5,792 nt of DNA from Pseudomonadota bacterium (lineage in GTDB: Bacteria; Pseudomonadota; Gammaproteobacteria; JAKAQQ01): contig JAKARN010000105.1 of NCBI GenBank assembly GCA_021828425.1, forward strand, positions 1 through 5,792, given 5' to 3'. The notes under the pieces are model-generated. The model did no database searches. It had not been told where the DNA came from and saw only the letters and a list, made by a program, of their open reading frames with translations. A program made the position numbers and the translations under genes. Below are positions 1-5,792 of this stretch, piece by piece. Every line of letters starts with the position of its first letter. The stretch's first letter is position 1.

Positions 1-3000
1 CGGCCTGGACCCCACCGAGCCGAACTACGGTCTGAGCGGACTGGTCTATACCGCGGGGAAGCCCATCATCATCGACGAGCTCGAAAATGAACCCCGGCTG
101 GCCCATTGGCGGGAGCGGCTCCAGATCCATGCCCTGAGGTCCGCTGCCGGCTTCCCGCTCTTCCGGGGGCAAGCCGGAGATGTGCCGTGGGGAACGCTCA
201 TCCTGCTCGCCCTCGAACCCGGCTATTTCGACCCTTCCCTGGTCTCCCACCTGGAGCACATCGCCCACGGATTGAGTCTCTCCATCGAAGAGGGTTTTCA
301 TCGGCAAAAGCTGTTCCGGGTGGAGCGCTTCTACTCCGCACTGGGAGAGCTCGGGAGTTATCTGGCCACGGACCCGCCCCTTTCCATACTCCTGGAAAAA
401 ACCTGCGAACTGACCAGCAACACCACACACTTGCCGATCGTCTACGTCACCCTCATTGACCACCGGACCCAGAGGGTCCATCTCGAGGCCTTCGCAGGCC
501 CTGCCAGTGACCTGATCCGGAACGTTCCGGTCACAATCGACCCCGCCTATCCCGAGGGTCGCGGCATCACGGGTGCCGTTTTCCAGGCTTCCCAGCCCGT
601 CATCGTGAACAACCTCGATGAAGAGCGGACGATCTGGCTGTCGGAGGCCGAGCGACGTTCGGTCTCCTCGATCGCGGGATTTCCCCTGCTCGTCAATGGA
701 GTGTGCCACGGTGTGCTCGGCGTGGGGGCACTCACTCCAAACTTCTTCGATGACGAACTGGTCGGACTGCTCGGACGGGTTGCCGACATGGTGGGAACGG
801 CCCTCAACCACAGCTACGAAAAAAATCAACGCAACTATTTCGAGAAGCTTTTCAGGGCGCTCTCCGAACTGCACCGTCTCGTCGCCCGGCATCCGGACCC
901 AACCCTCCTGTACCAGGAGGTCCGCCAGATCCTCGACCGCGTCGGTGGCGCCGTTGGCAACTGCATCCTGCTGGCCTCCCGATTGACCGACGCGACGGCG
1001 GAGGCGGTGGAACCCCATCGGTCGTTACCGGAAGCTTCGGCGGGTGACCTCGCGGAACCCCTCCGGACCTTCTGTCAACAATTGGTCAGTGAGGCCACAG
1101 CCAGCCGGACCCCGATCCTGGCCCGTCTCTCCCACCCTCCCCTCCTGGGATCCGACATTGAGGAAGCGTTCCATACGGCAGGGATTCGCGAAATCGGGGT
1201 GTTCCCCATCCTGTTCCGGGGACAGGCCTTTGCTGCGCTCGTGCTGCTCTCGGACGAGGATGGCTTTTTTGAATCCGACGCACTCGTCGGGCTGTGCACG
1301 CAGTTCACGGACGCCATCACGCTCGCCCTTACGGAGTATGACCGCGAAACCGAACTCAAGCAGATGGCCCTCATGGACACCCTGACGGGACTGCCCAACC
1401 GGAACCTCTTTTTTGACCGGCTCGATAGTGCGCTCAAACAGGCCGAACGGAACCGGTCCCTGGTCGGGATTGCCATTCTCGACATTGACCGCTTCAAGGA
1501 GATCAATGACCGGTTCGGACATGATGCCGGTGACCTCCTGCTGGCCACCCAGGCCCACCGCATGGAGGCTCTCCTGAACGACCAGAGTACCGTGGCACGT
1601 CTGGCCGGTGACGAGTTCGGCTTGATCCTGGCCGGAATGGAAACGGAAGTCGCCATGACGAGCATCCTCGAACGGCTCCGTTCGAATCTGGCGGCACCCA
1701 TCGCCTACCAGGAACAGTGGCTTCACACCACCGTGAGCCTCGGGCTCACCATCTACCCCCGGGACCACCAGCCCCCCCGGACGCTGATGCGGCATGCCGA
1801 TCTCGCCCTCTACCGGGCCAAATCCCGTGGCCGAAATGCCTGGGCCTTGTATGAAGAAGACTTCGAAAGACGGCTGGAACAGCAGATGGAGACCCGGCGA
1901 CAGTTCCAACGGGCTCTTGCCCACGGCGACATCCGGCTCTACCTGCAGCCCGTGATCGATCTCCGCGATGGCCGAATCGTCGGTGCGGAAGCCTGTGCCC
2001 GGTGGCCCGGATTCGGTGCGACGTCGGAGGAAAAAGCCGATTGGCTGGGCACCATCGAGGAAGATCCGGATCTCATACCGAAAGCGGGACGTTACCTTCT
2101 CGAGACGGTCGGGTTCGAACTCGAAACCCTGGACCGGGCCGGTCTTTCCTTTCCGGTCAGCCTGAACATCGACCTGCGCTACCTCTTTTCCCCGCACTTT
2201 GAAAAGGATCTCAAGGACTGGGGTAACCGCCATGGGTCGCATACCGACCGTCTCGTCCTGGAACTCAAGCCAAGCCCCCTGCTACCCGATTGGAACCGGC
2301 TCCCCCCCCTGATCGAGGAGCTGCGGCATCGCGGCATCCGGATCCTCTTCGACAATTTTGGCGTCTGGCCCGTTGCCCTGGAAAAACTGGAACTGGTCCG
2401 CACACAGGGGATCAAGATTGACCGCTCGCTGGTTCTCCATCTCCACGAGGAACCCCGGGCGCTGAGCTTGGTCGCGGGAGCCCTGCGGAGTGGAGAGATC
2501 GGGCACTTCGAGGTCACCGCTGTCGGCGTCGAACGAGAGGATCTCGCCGAACTGTTTTATGCCTTGGGGGGGCGACTGGCCCAGGGATTTTTCGCATCCG
2601 CCGCACTCGCCAGCCCGGCACTCATCAAGTGGAGCCGGCACTGGACCCTGCCCACCCCCCTGGCCCAATCCCTGGCCCAGACTCTGGACCTGCGTCGCCT
2701 GCCCATCTGGCTGAATGGTCCCTACCATCGCTGGCTGCGGGGACGGGTCACCGAGGTCCTGGAGGCCCCGGAGGAGTCCAGCCGTGCACTGCTGGCTGCC
2801 CTTTCCGGTTCGACTTGCAGTCTGGTCCCTTGGCCGGCCGGCCCGCTTCGGTCGGCGCAGCGGAAGCTCCGCTCCTGCCATGAAGCCCTCCATGCTCAGC
2901 TGGACCAACTGATTGCCGCCTCGGTGGGGGGCCAACCGGTCCGGTCGCTCGGGGAACGGCTCCTGGAACGCATGCGGGAATACGAGGCGGAACTGGAAGC

Positions 3001-3091
3001 GTTCCTGCACCTCCCTTTTCCTCCGGCTGCCCCCCACCGCCGGGGCCGTTCCCGATCCTCCCCTAAAGCCAGCCCTGGTCTGCAAAGCTGA
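1..3091 (+). CDS. Multi-GAF GGDEF/EAL cyclic-di-GMP signalling protein with CZB-like C-terminus (5' end outside window)
   Basis: Predicted cytoplasmic sensor that makes cyclic di-GMP from two GTP. The frame is open from base 2, so the true start lies to the left; the GTG at 182 is inside a GAF domain and is not the start. Visible residues: GAF1, partial (1-100); GAF2 (110-275); GAF3, diverged (283-450); GGDEF (455-610) opening with DTLTGLPNR and carrying AGDEF at 535-539; EAL-like (625-870); CZB-like helical region (895-970); Pro/Arg/Ser-rich tail. The cyclase core looks intact (LDIDRFKEIND, GHDAGD), but the RxxD inhibitory site reads NDQS. The EAL domain keeps several ligands (E663 of an EAC motif, D784, K805, and the Gln of AQGFF) but has DNFG for DDFG and TAVGVE for the usual AEGVE, so phosphodiesterase activity is doubtful. 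No membrane segment is visible. The stop at 3089-3091 lies inside the 3' end of convergent radC. Domain identities are confident; the activity calls are inference. Confidence 0.95.
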   Translation, partial: GLDPTEPNYGLSGLVYTAGKPIIIDELENEPRLAHWRERLQIHALRSAAGFPLFRGQAGDVPWGTLILLALEPGYFDPSLVSHLEHIAHGLSLSIEEGFHRQKLFRVERFYSALGELGSYLATDPPLSILLEKTCELTSNTTHLPIVYVTLIDHRTQRVHLEAFAGPASDLIRNVPVTIDPAYPEGRGITGAVFQASQPVIVNNLDEERTIWLSEAERRSVSSIAGFPLLVNGVCHGVLGVGALTPNFFDDELVGLLGRVADMVGTALNHSYEKNQRNYFEKLFRALSELHRLVARHPDPTLLYQEVRQILDRVGGAVGNCILLASRLTDATAEAVEPHRSLPEASAGDLAEPLRTFCQQLVSEATASRTPILARLSHPPLLGSDIEEAFHTAGIREIGVFPILFRGQAFAALVLLSDEDGFFESDALVGLCTQFTDAITLALTEYDRETELKQMALMDTLTGLPNRNLFFDRLDSALKQAERNRSLVGIAILDIDRFKEINDRFGHDAGDLLLATQAHRMEALLNDQSTVARLAGDEFGLILAGMETEVAMTSILERLRSNLAAPIAYQEQWLHTTVSLGLTIYPRDHQPPRTLMRHADLALYRAKSRGRNAWALYEEDFERRLEQQMETRRQFQRALAHGDIRLYLQPVIDLRDGRIVGAEACARWPGFGATSEEKADWLGTIEEDPDLIPKAGRYLLETVGFELETLDRAGLSFPVSLNIDLRYLFSPHFEKDLKDWGNRHGSHTDRLVLELKPSPLLPDWNRLPPLIEELRHRGIRILFDNFGVWPVALEKLELVRTQGIKIDRSLVLHLHEEPRALSLVAGALRSGEIGHFEVTAVGVEREDLAELFYALGGRLAQGFFASAALASPALIKWSRHWTLPTPLAQSLAQTLDLRRLPIWLNGPYHRWLRGRVTEVLEAPEESSRALLAALSGSTCSLVPWPAGPLRSAQRKLRSCHEALHAQLDQLIAASVGGQPVRSLGERLLERMREYEAELEAFLHLPFPPAAPHRRGRSRSSPKASPGLQS
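1604..1618 (+). other. Diguanylate cyclase active-site motif (AGDEF)
   Basis: Codons for Ala-Gly-Asp-Glu-Phe, visible residues 535-539, preceded by VARL as in the GGDEF family. Ala in the first position is a common variant compatible with activity. The usual RxxD product-inhibition site just upstream (1577-1588) is replaced by Asn-Asp-Gln-Ser. Confidence 0.9.
2726..2892 (+). other. CZB-like zinc-binding region within the GGDEF/EAL protein
   Basis: This helical stretch downstream of the EAL fold has His909 in YHRWL, Cys939 in TCSLVPW, then His960 and His964 in CHEALH. The His-x-x-Trp start, the 30-residue His-to-Cys step and the His-x3-His end match the ligand pattern of the chemoreceptor zinc-binding (CZB) family, as in the cyclase DgcZ. 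The Cys-to-His spacing (21) is shorter than I recall for DgcZ. The assignment is by pattern only; another four-helix regulatory domain is possible. Confidence 0.55.
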
Positions 3092-3620
3092 CCCATCGCG
3101 TTCCGCCGATCACAAAGTGGTCGAGCAAACGGATGTCGACCAAGGCAAGGGCCTCCTTGAGTTTCTGGGTCAGCTGACGATCCGCCTCGGAAGGTTCGGC
3201 CAGTCCGGAAGGATGGTTGTGGGCACAGAGCAGGGCCGCCGCGTTGTATCCCAATCCCTGCTTGATGACCTCCCGCGGGTGGACCACGCACTGGTTGAGG
3301 GTCCCGGCAAAAAGAACCTCAGTCGCGAGCACCCGGTAATGATGGTCCAGATAGGCAACCGCAAAAACCTCGCGACCCAGACTGGCGAGTTTCATCCGGA
3401 AATATTCGGCCCCCTGCCGGGGTGAATCCACTGCGGACCCGCTCCGGCGGAAGCGGCGTTCGAGAACGTCCATGGCTGCCACGAGAAGGGCCTCCTCCCC
3501 GCTCTGCCGATGCAAACGTTCCCGCTCCTCCCGGGCTCCCCCTTCGCTCGATTCAAAGTCAAGCACCATCTGGAAACCCTCGGCGAGTCCGATCAGGGAT
3601 GGATGCTGGGCAACGGTCAT
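3063..3620 (-). CDS. radC: Short RadC family JAMM/MPN-domain protein
   Basis: About 185 residues with the RadC (DUF2466, JAB1/MPN-like) domain over the C-terminal two thirds. Numbered from the ATG at 3620, the JAMM metal ligands are visible: Glu101 (TEVLFAGT), His134 and His136 in HNHPSG, and Asp147 in PSEAD. VHPREV and LLDHFVIGG are further RadC signatures. Full-length RadC is about 220-230 residues with an N-terminal helix-hairpin-helix region; that part is absent here, as in short plasmid and prophage relatives. Biochemical function is not settled for the family; an old link to DNA repair has not held up and a metal-dependent peptidase or nuclease role is only inferred from the fold. ATG 3620 lacks a clear ribosome site; ATG 3569 (168 residues) has GAGGG seven bases upstream and is a real alternative, while TTG 3677 seems unlikely. 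The TAG stop lies in the tail of the convergent GGDEF/EAL gene. The gene diverges from the dehydrogenase fragment. Confidence 0.92.
   Translation of the reverse strand: MTVAQHPSLIGLAEGFQMVLDFESSEGGAREERERLHRQSGEEALLVAAMDVLERRFRRSGSAVDSPRQGAEYFRMKLASLGREVFAVAYLDHHYRVLATEVLFAGTLNQCVVHPREVIKQGLGYNAAALLCAHNHPSGLAEPSEADRQLTQKLKEALALVDIRLLDHFVIGGTRWVSFADQGWL
3577..3581 (-). promoter_or_regulatory. Possible ribosome binding site for an internal radC start
   Basis: On the minus strand the bases read GAGGG, seven bases before the in-frame ATG at 3569. This is a better Shine-Dalgarno match than anything before ATG 3620. If used, RadC would start at MVLDF and be 168 residues long. Conservation of the 17 extra N-terminal residues among relatives would decide. 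Confidence 0.35.
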
Positions 3621-3810
3621 GACCGGTGTTCCACATGAAAGACAGCCGATCCTAAACCGGCAGGAGACTTCAACCAATTGTGAATTCGGGCATTGGGATG
3701 GCTATTCTCCAAGCGGAAGAACGGGGAGTCCCTCACCGGCCAGCACAACGCAGCCAAAACCGCTAAAATTGAACGGGATCGGTCCACCCCGGGCCCTGTG
3801 CGTTGATCTT
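3621..3810. promoter_or_regulatory. Divergent intergenic region between radC and the glutamate dehydrogenase fragment
   Basis: This 190-base gap separates two outward-facing genes, so promoters for both should lie here. The composition is somewhat AT-richer than the flanks around 3660-3770. TAAAAT at 3764-3769 resembles a -10 box on the plus strand but lacks a matching -35 at the right distance; TTGAAC at 3769-3774 resembles a -35 but has no good -10 17 bases on. I see no clear operator, riboswitch fold or terminator. Confidence 0.4.
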
Positions 3811-5781
3811 ATGCGCAATCACTCCCTTCTTTCCGCCCCTTCCTCTTTCCTGAACCGTCTCGACAACGCCCTCGAAAAAAAATCAACGACGAACTCCACC
3901 ATCCCGAAAAACCTCCGGAGCGTGCTCGAACAGTATTTCCAGTCGGTCACGCCCGATGATCTGGATCTTTTCAGTCTCGAGGACTGGATCAGCCTTTTCA
4001 CGGAGCATTGGGAGCTGGGGGCCACCCGTGCTCCTGGAGAGACCCTGCTTCGTCTCGTAAACCTGCCGGTCCGGCGTCATGCGACCCAAGCCTATTCGGT
4101 GGCCCTCACCGTCAATGACGACATGCCTTTTCTCGTGGATTCCATGACGCTGGCTGGCCGGCAGGAAGGGCTGGGCGTCCATCTCACCGTCCATCCGGTT
4201 TTTATGACCGAGCGCAATGTGGAAAACCGGATCGATCGGGTCTCCGGACTCGGGGGAGAATCGTCGGGATCACGGGAATCCTGGATTCTCGTGGCCTTCG
4301 ACCGCATCCAGGGCGAAGAACGCCTGGCCCGGCTCGAAAAACGCATCCGTGGAAATCTCCTGGACGTTCTCCGGGTCCACCAGGACTGTACTGCGCTCCA
4401 CGACCGGGTGGGCTTGCTGCGGGAGGAAATCACCCGCTGGAAGGCCTTCCTGCCAGAACGGGAAGTCGAGGAAGCCCGTGACTTCCTCGAGTGGATGACA
4501 CAGGACTGGTTCACCTTCCTGGGTTACCGGCGCTACGCGTTGCATCAGGAGGGCGACCAGCTCCGACTGGAGCCGGAACGGGAGTCCGGGCTCGGCATCC
4601 TGCGCACCGATGCGGATCGCGCGCCGGAACCGAAAACCCTGCCCCTGCGCGTGAACGAAAAGGCCCTGGCCCAGGAATTGCTCATCATCACGAAAACGAA
4701 TGCCCACTCGACCGTCCATCGGTCGGGACCCCTCGACTACATCGGCCTACGGCGTTTCGATGCCAAGGGCCGGGTCGTCGGGGAAGACCGGATTCTCGGA
4801 CTGTTCAGCCCCCTGGTCTTCAAATGTCCTCCCCAGGAAATCCCCGTGGTCCGTCTCAAGCGCGAGGCGGTTCTCCGGCAATCGGGGCTCGCTTCCGAAT
4901 CCCACGCGGGTCGCCACCTTCGGATTATCTTCGACACCCTGCCGCTCAGTGAGCTCCTGGAAGCCTCCATCGATCAACTGGTCGAGCTCACCCTCGGGGT
5001 CCTCCGACTGCAGGAACGTCACCTGACCCGCCTGTTTCTCCGGCCGGACGTGTTCGGGCGCTATCTCAGCTGCCTCATCTACCTGCCCCGGGAAAATTAC
5101 ACCGCACGGGCCCGTGAACGCATTGAAAAGATCCTGAAGGAAGGACTCCAGGGTCACTCGATCGAATCCGAACTCTGGATCTCCGATTCGGTCCTGGCCC
5201 GGCTGCATGCAACCGTACACACCGAAACGGGACGGCTCTCCCCCAAGCGGCTCGCCAGTCTCGAGCAGGAAATCCAGGAAGCCAGCCTGAGCTGGAACGA
5301 GAAACTGAGGATTGCACTGTCCGACCGACTGGGGGAAGAACGGGGCCTTCCCCTGTTTGACCGCTACCGGGACAGTTTTCCCGAGGTCTACCGTGACGAT
5401 GTCAAACCCCGGGCCGCCGTCTACGACATCCTCGAAATCGAACAGCTCAAACCGACCCAGGCCCTTAGGCTTTCCCTCTACCGCCCCAAGCATGCGAGCC
5501 CCCACTCGCTCCGACTCAAGATTTTCCGCCTGGATCAGTCCCTGGCCATTTCCGACACGCTGCCCATCCTGGAAAGCACCGGGTTCCGGGTTGTTTCGGA
5601 ACGTCCCTATGAGGTTCCTGCTCCTGGTATCGGCCGAATCTGGATCCACGATTTCGAGCTCGAGCTGTCCGGACCGACCGACCGGGCCAACCGGCCGGCG
5701 ATGACCGCCATTTCCCGGTTCAACCGGTCCACCCAGGGGAGAAACTCGGTATCCGGCAGGAGCGAGGCATCCACCCGGTAA
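3811..5781 (+). CDS. gdhB: Large NAD-specific glutamate dehydrogenase, N-terminal ACT-rich region only (truncated)
   Basis: 656 residues from ATG 3811, matching the N-terminal non-catalytic part of the roughly 1600-residue GdhB/L-GDH180 family (Bac_GDH), which oxidises glutamate to 2-oxoglutarate and ammonia with NAD. Family landmarks in order: YSVALTV then PFLVDS (from residue 95), DFLEW...FTFLGY (224-239), HSTVHR (about 298), GLFSPLVF (330-337), RLQERHLTRLFLR and LSCLIYLPRENY (about 400-430), SDSVLARLH, LRLSLYRP, LPILESTGFRVV and finally IWIHDFELEL (611-619). These are the ACT-like and linker segments that bind amino-acid effectors and hold the hexamer together in relatives. After residue 619 the family match ends; an Arg/Ser/Asn-rich tail of about 37 residues runs to the TAA at 5779. 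The NAD-binding and catalytic domains, which should follow, are not readable in any plus frame before the window ends. The frame is open upstream to 3472, but that part is antisense to radC. ATG 3811 has no strong ribosome site. The product is probably not an active dehydrogenase. Confidence 0.88.
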   Translation: MRNHSLLSAPSSFLNRLDNALEKKSTTNSTIPKNLRSVLEQYFQSVTPDDLDLFSLEDWISLFTEHWELGATRAPGETLLRLVNLPVRRHATQAYSVALTVNDDMPFLVDSMTLAGRQEGLGVHLTVHPVFMTERNVENRIDRVSGLGGESSGSRESWILVAFDRIQGEERLARLEKRIRGNLLDVLRVHQDCTALHDRVGLLREEITRWKAFLPEREVEEARDFLEWMTQDWFTFLGYRRYALHQEGDQLRLEPERESGLGILRTDADRAPEPKTLPLRVNEKALAQELLIITKTNAHSTVHRSGPLDYIGLRRFDAKGRVVGEDRILGLFSPLVFKCPPQEIPVVRLKREAVLRQSGLASESHAGRHLRIIFDTLPLSELLEASIDQLVELTLGVLRLQERHLTRLFLRPDVFGRYLSCLIYLPRENYTARARERIEKILKEGLQGHSIESELWISDSVLARLHATVHTETGRLSPKRLASLEQEIQEASLSWNEKLRIALSDRLGEERGLPLFDRYRDSFPEVYRDDVKPRAAVYDILEIEQLKPTQALRLSLYRPKHASPHSLRLKIFRLDQSLAISDTLPILESTGFRVVSERPYEVPAPGIGRIWIHDFELELSGPTDRANRPAMTAISRFNRSTQGRNSVSGRSEASTR

Positions 5782-5792
5782 ACGTGGACGCC
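5607..5792 (-). CDS. Possible 3' end of an unidentified minus-strand gene (5' end outside window)
   Basis: An open frame enters from the right edge and stops at TAG (5607-5609), with 61 residues visible. The first 40, beginning GVHVYRVDASLLPDTEFLPW and continuing through DRLNREMAVIAGRLARSVG, are rich in Leu, Val, Ala, Asp and Glu and look like a genuine folded-protein C-terminus. The opposing plus frame over the same bases is rich in Arg, Ser, Asn and Thr. The last 20 residues (Ser-rich, then WIQIRPIPGAG) are antisense to the conserved IWIHDF part of the dehydrogenase and are probably not native to the protein. I do not recognise the family; a loose resemblance to the C-terminus of CobU-type kinases is too weak to name it. 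Third positions of both strands face each other here, so GC3 cannot decide between them. Confidence 0.4.
   Translation of the reverse strand, partial: GVHVYRVDASLLPDTEFLPWVDRLNREMAVIAGRLARSVGPDSSSSKSWIQIRPIPGAGTS

Noticed and set aside
182..184. GTG as the start of the GGDEF/EAL gene
   Set aside because: The frame is open upstream to base 2 and the upstream residues are clear GAF sequence (AGKPIIIDELENEP, RSAAGFPL), so this codon is an internal Val.
1025..2242. Long minus-strand open frame (about 405 codons) opposite the GGDEF/EAL gene
   Set aside because: It is the shadow of a GC-rich gene; the plus strand has clear GGDEF and EAL motifs and the antisense product shows no recognisable domain.
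2282..3085. Minus-strand open frame opposite the EAL and C-terminal region
   Set aside because: Gly/Gln/Pro-rich antisense shadow with no domain; the plus-strand frame is continuous and conserved.
3680..3766. Small plus-strand frame of 28 codons (GTG to TAA) in the intergenic region, downstream of AGGAG at 3662-3666
   Set aside because: The spacing from AGGAG to GTG is too long (13 bases), the residues look like random translation, and nothing supports conservation.
3472..3810. Upstream extension of the dehydrogenase frame to the ATG at 3472
   Set aside because: The residues are Arg/Ser/Pro-rich, match nothing in the family and are antisense to the radC coding region; the ATG at 3811 fits the family start.
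3764..3810. Sigma-70 promoter for the dehydrogenase (TAAAAT or TTGAAC)
   Set aside because: Neither box has a partner at acceptable spacing, so I do not call a specific promoter.
4747..5649. Minus-strand open frame (about 300 codons) opposite the dehydrogenase region
   Set aside because: Antisense shadow of well-conserved GDH codons, with no recognisable protein family.
5672..5683. Slippage frameshift at the GACC repeat as the cause of the GDH truncation
   Set aside because: Neither alternative plus frame downstream restores family sequence, so an indel at the repeat alone cannot explain the loss.

Overview
The window is about 60% GC bacterial DNA with strongly GC-biased third codon positions. 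It is densely coding, and I see no rRNA, tRNA, CRISPR array or insertion sequence. The gene content (a large multi-GAF cyclic-di-GMP protein, a short RadC and a proteobacterial-type giant NAD-glutamate dehydrogenase) suggests an environmental proteobacterium or a similar Gram-negative. The GAF style recalls sulfur/iron oxidisers such as Acidithiobacillus. That is an impression only; the taxon cannot be fixed from this window.

Layout: (1) Bases 1-3091, plus strand: the 3' part (1029 residues visible) of a GAF-GAF-GAF-GGDEF-EAL protein whose start lies left of the window. Its GGDEF domain looks competent as a diguanylate cyclase, with motif AGDEF. Its EAL domain is degenerate, and the C-terminus carries a region with the H-x30-C...H-x3-H pattern of zinc-binding CZB domains. 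(2) Bases 3063-3620, minus strand: a short RadC/JAMM protein without the usual N-terminal helix-hairpin-helix part. Its 3' end overlaps gene 1 tail-to-tail by 29 bases. (3) Bases 3621-3810: a 190-base divergent intergenic region that should hold the promoters of radC and of the next gene. (4) Bases 3811-5781, plus strand: the N-terminal ACT-rich regulatory region of a large NAD-dependent glutamate dehydrogenase. Family similarity stops near base 5670, and the frame ends at a TAA before any catalytic domain. (5) Bases 5607-5792, minus strand: an open frame entering from the right whose composition is more protein-like than the plus-strand frame opposite it. It may be the 3' end of another gene abutting the truncated dehydrogenase.

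Nothing in the layout ties these genes into one pathway. The main points to follow up are the abrupt loss of the dehydrogenase catalytic part at a junction with an opposing gene fragment (rearrangement, decay or assembly chimera), and the domain architecture of the cyclic-di-GMP protein: three GAFs, an I-site-less cyclase, a degenerate EAL and a CZB-like tail. I did not find a convincing new multi-gene system.
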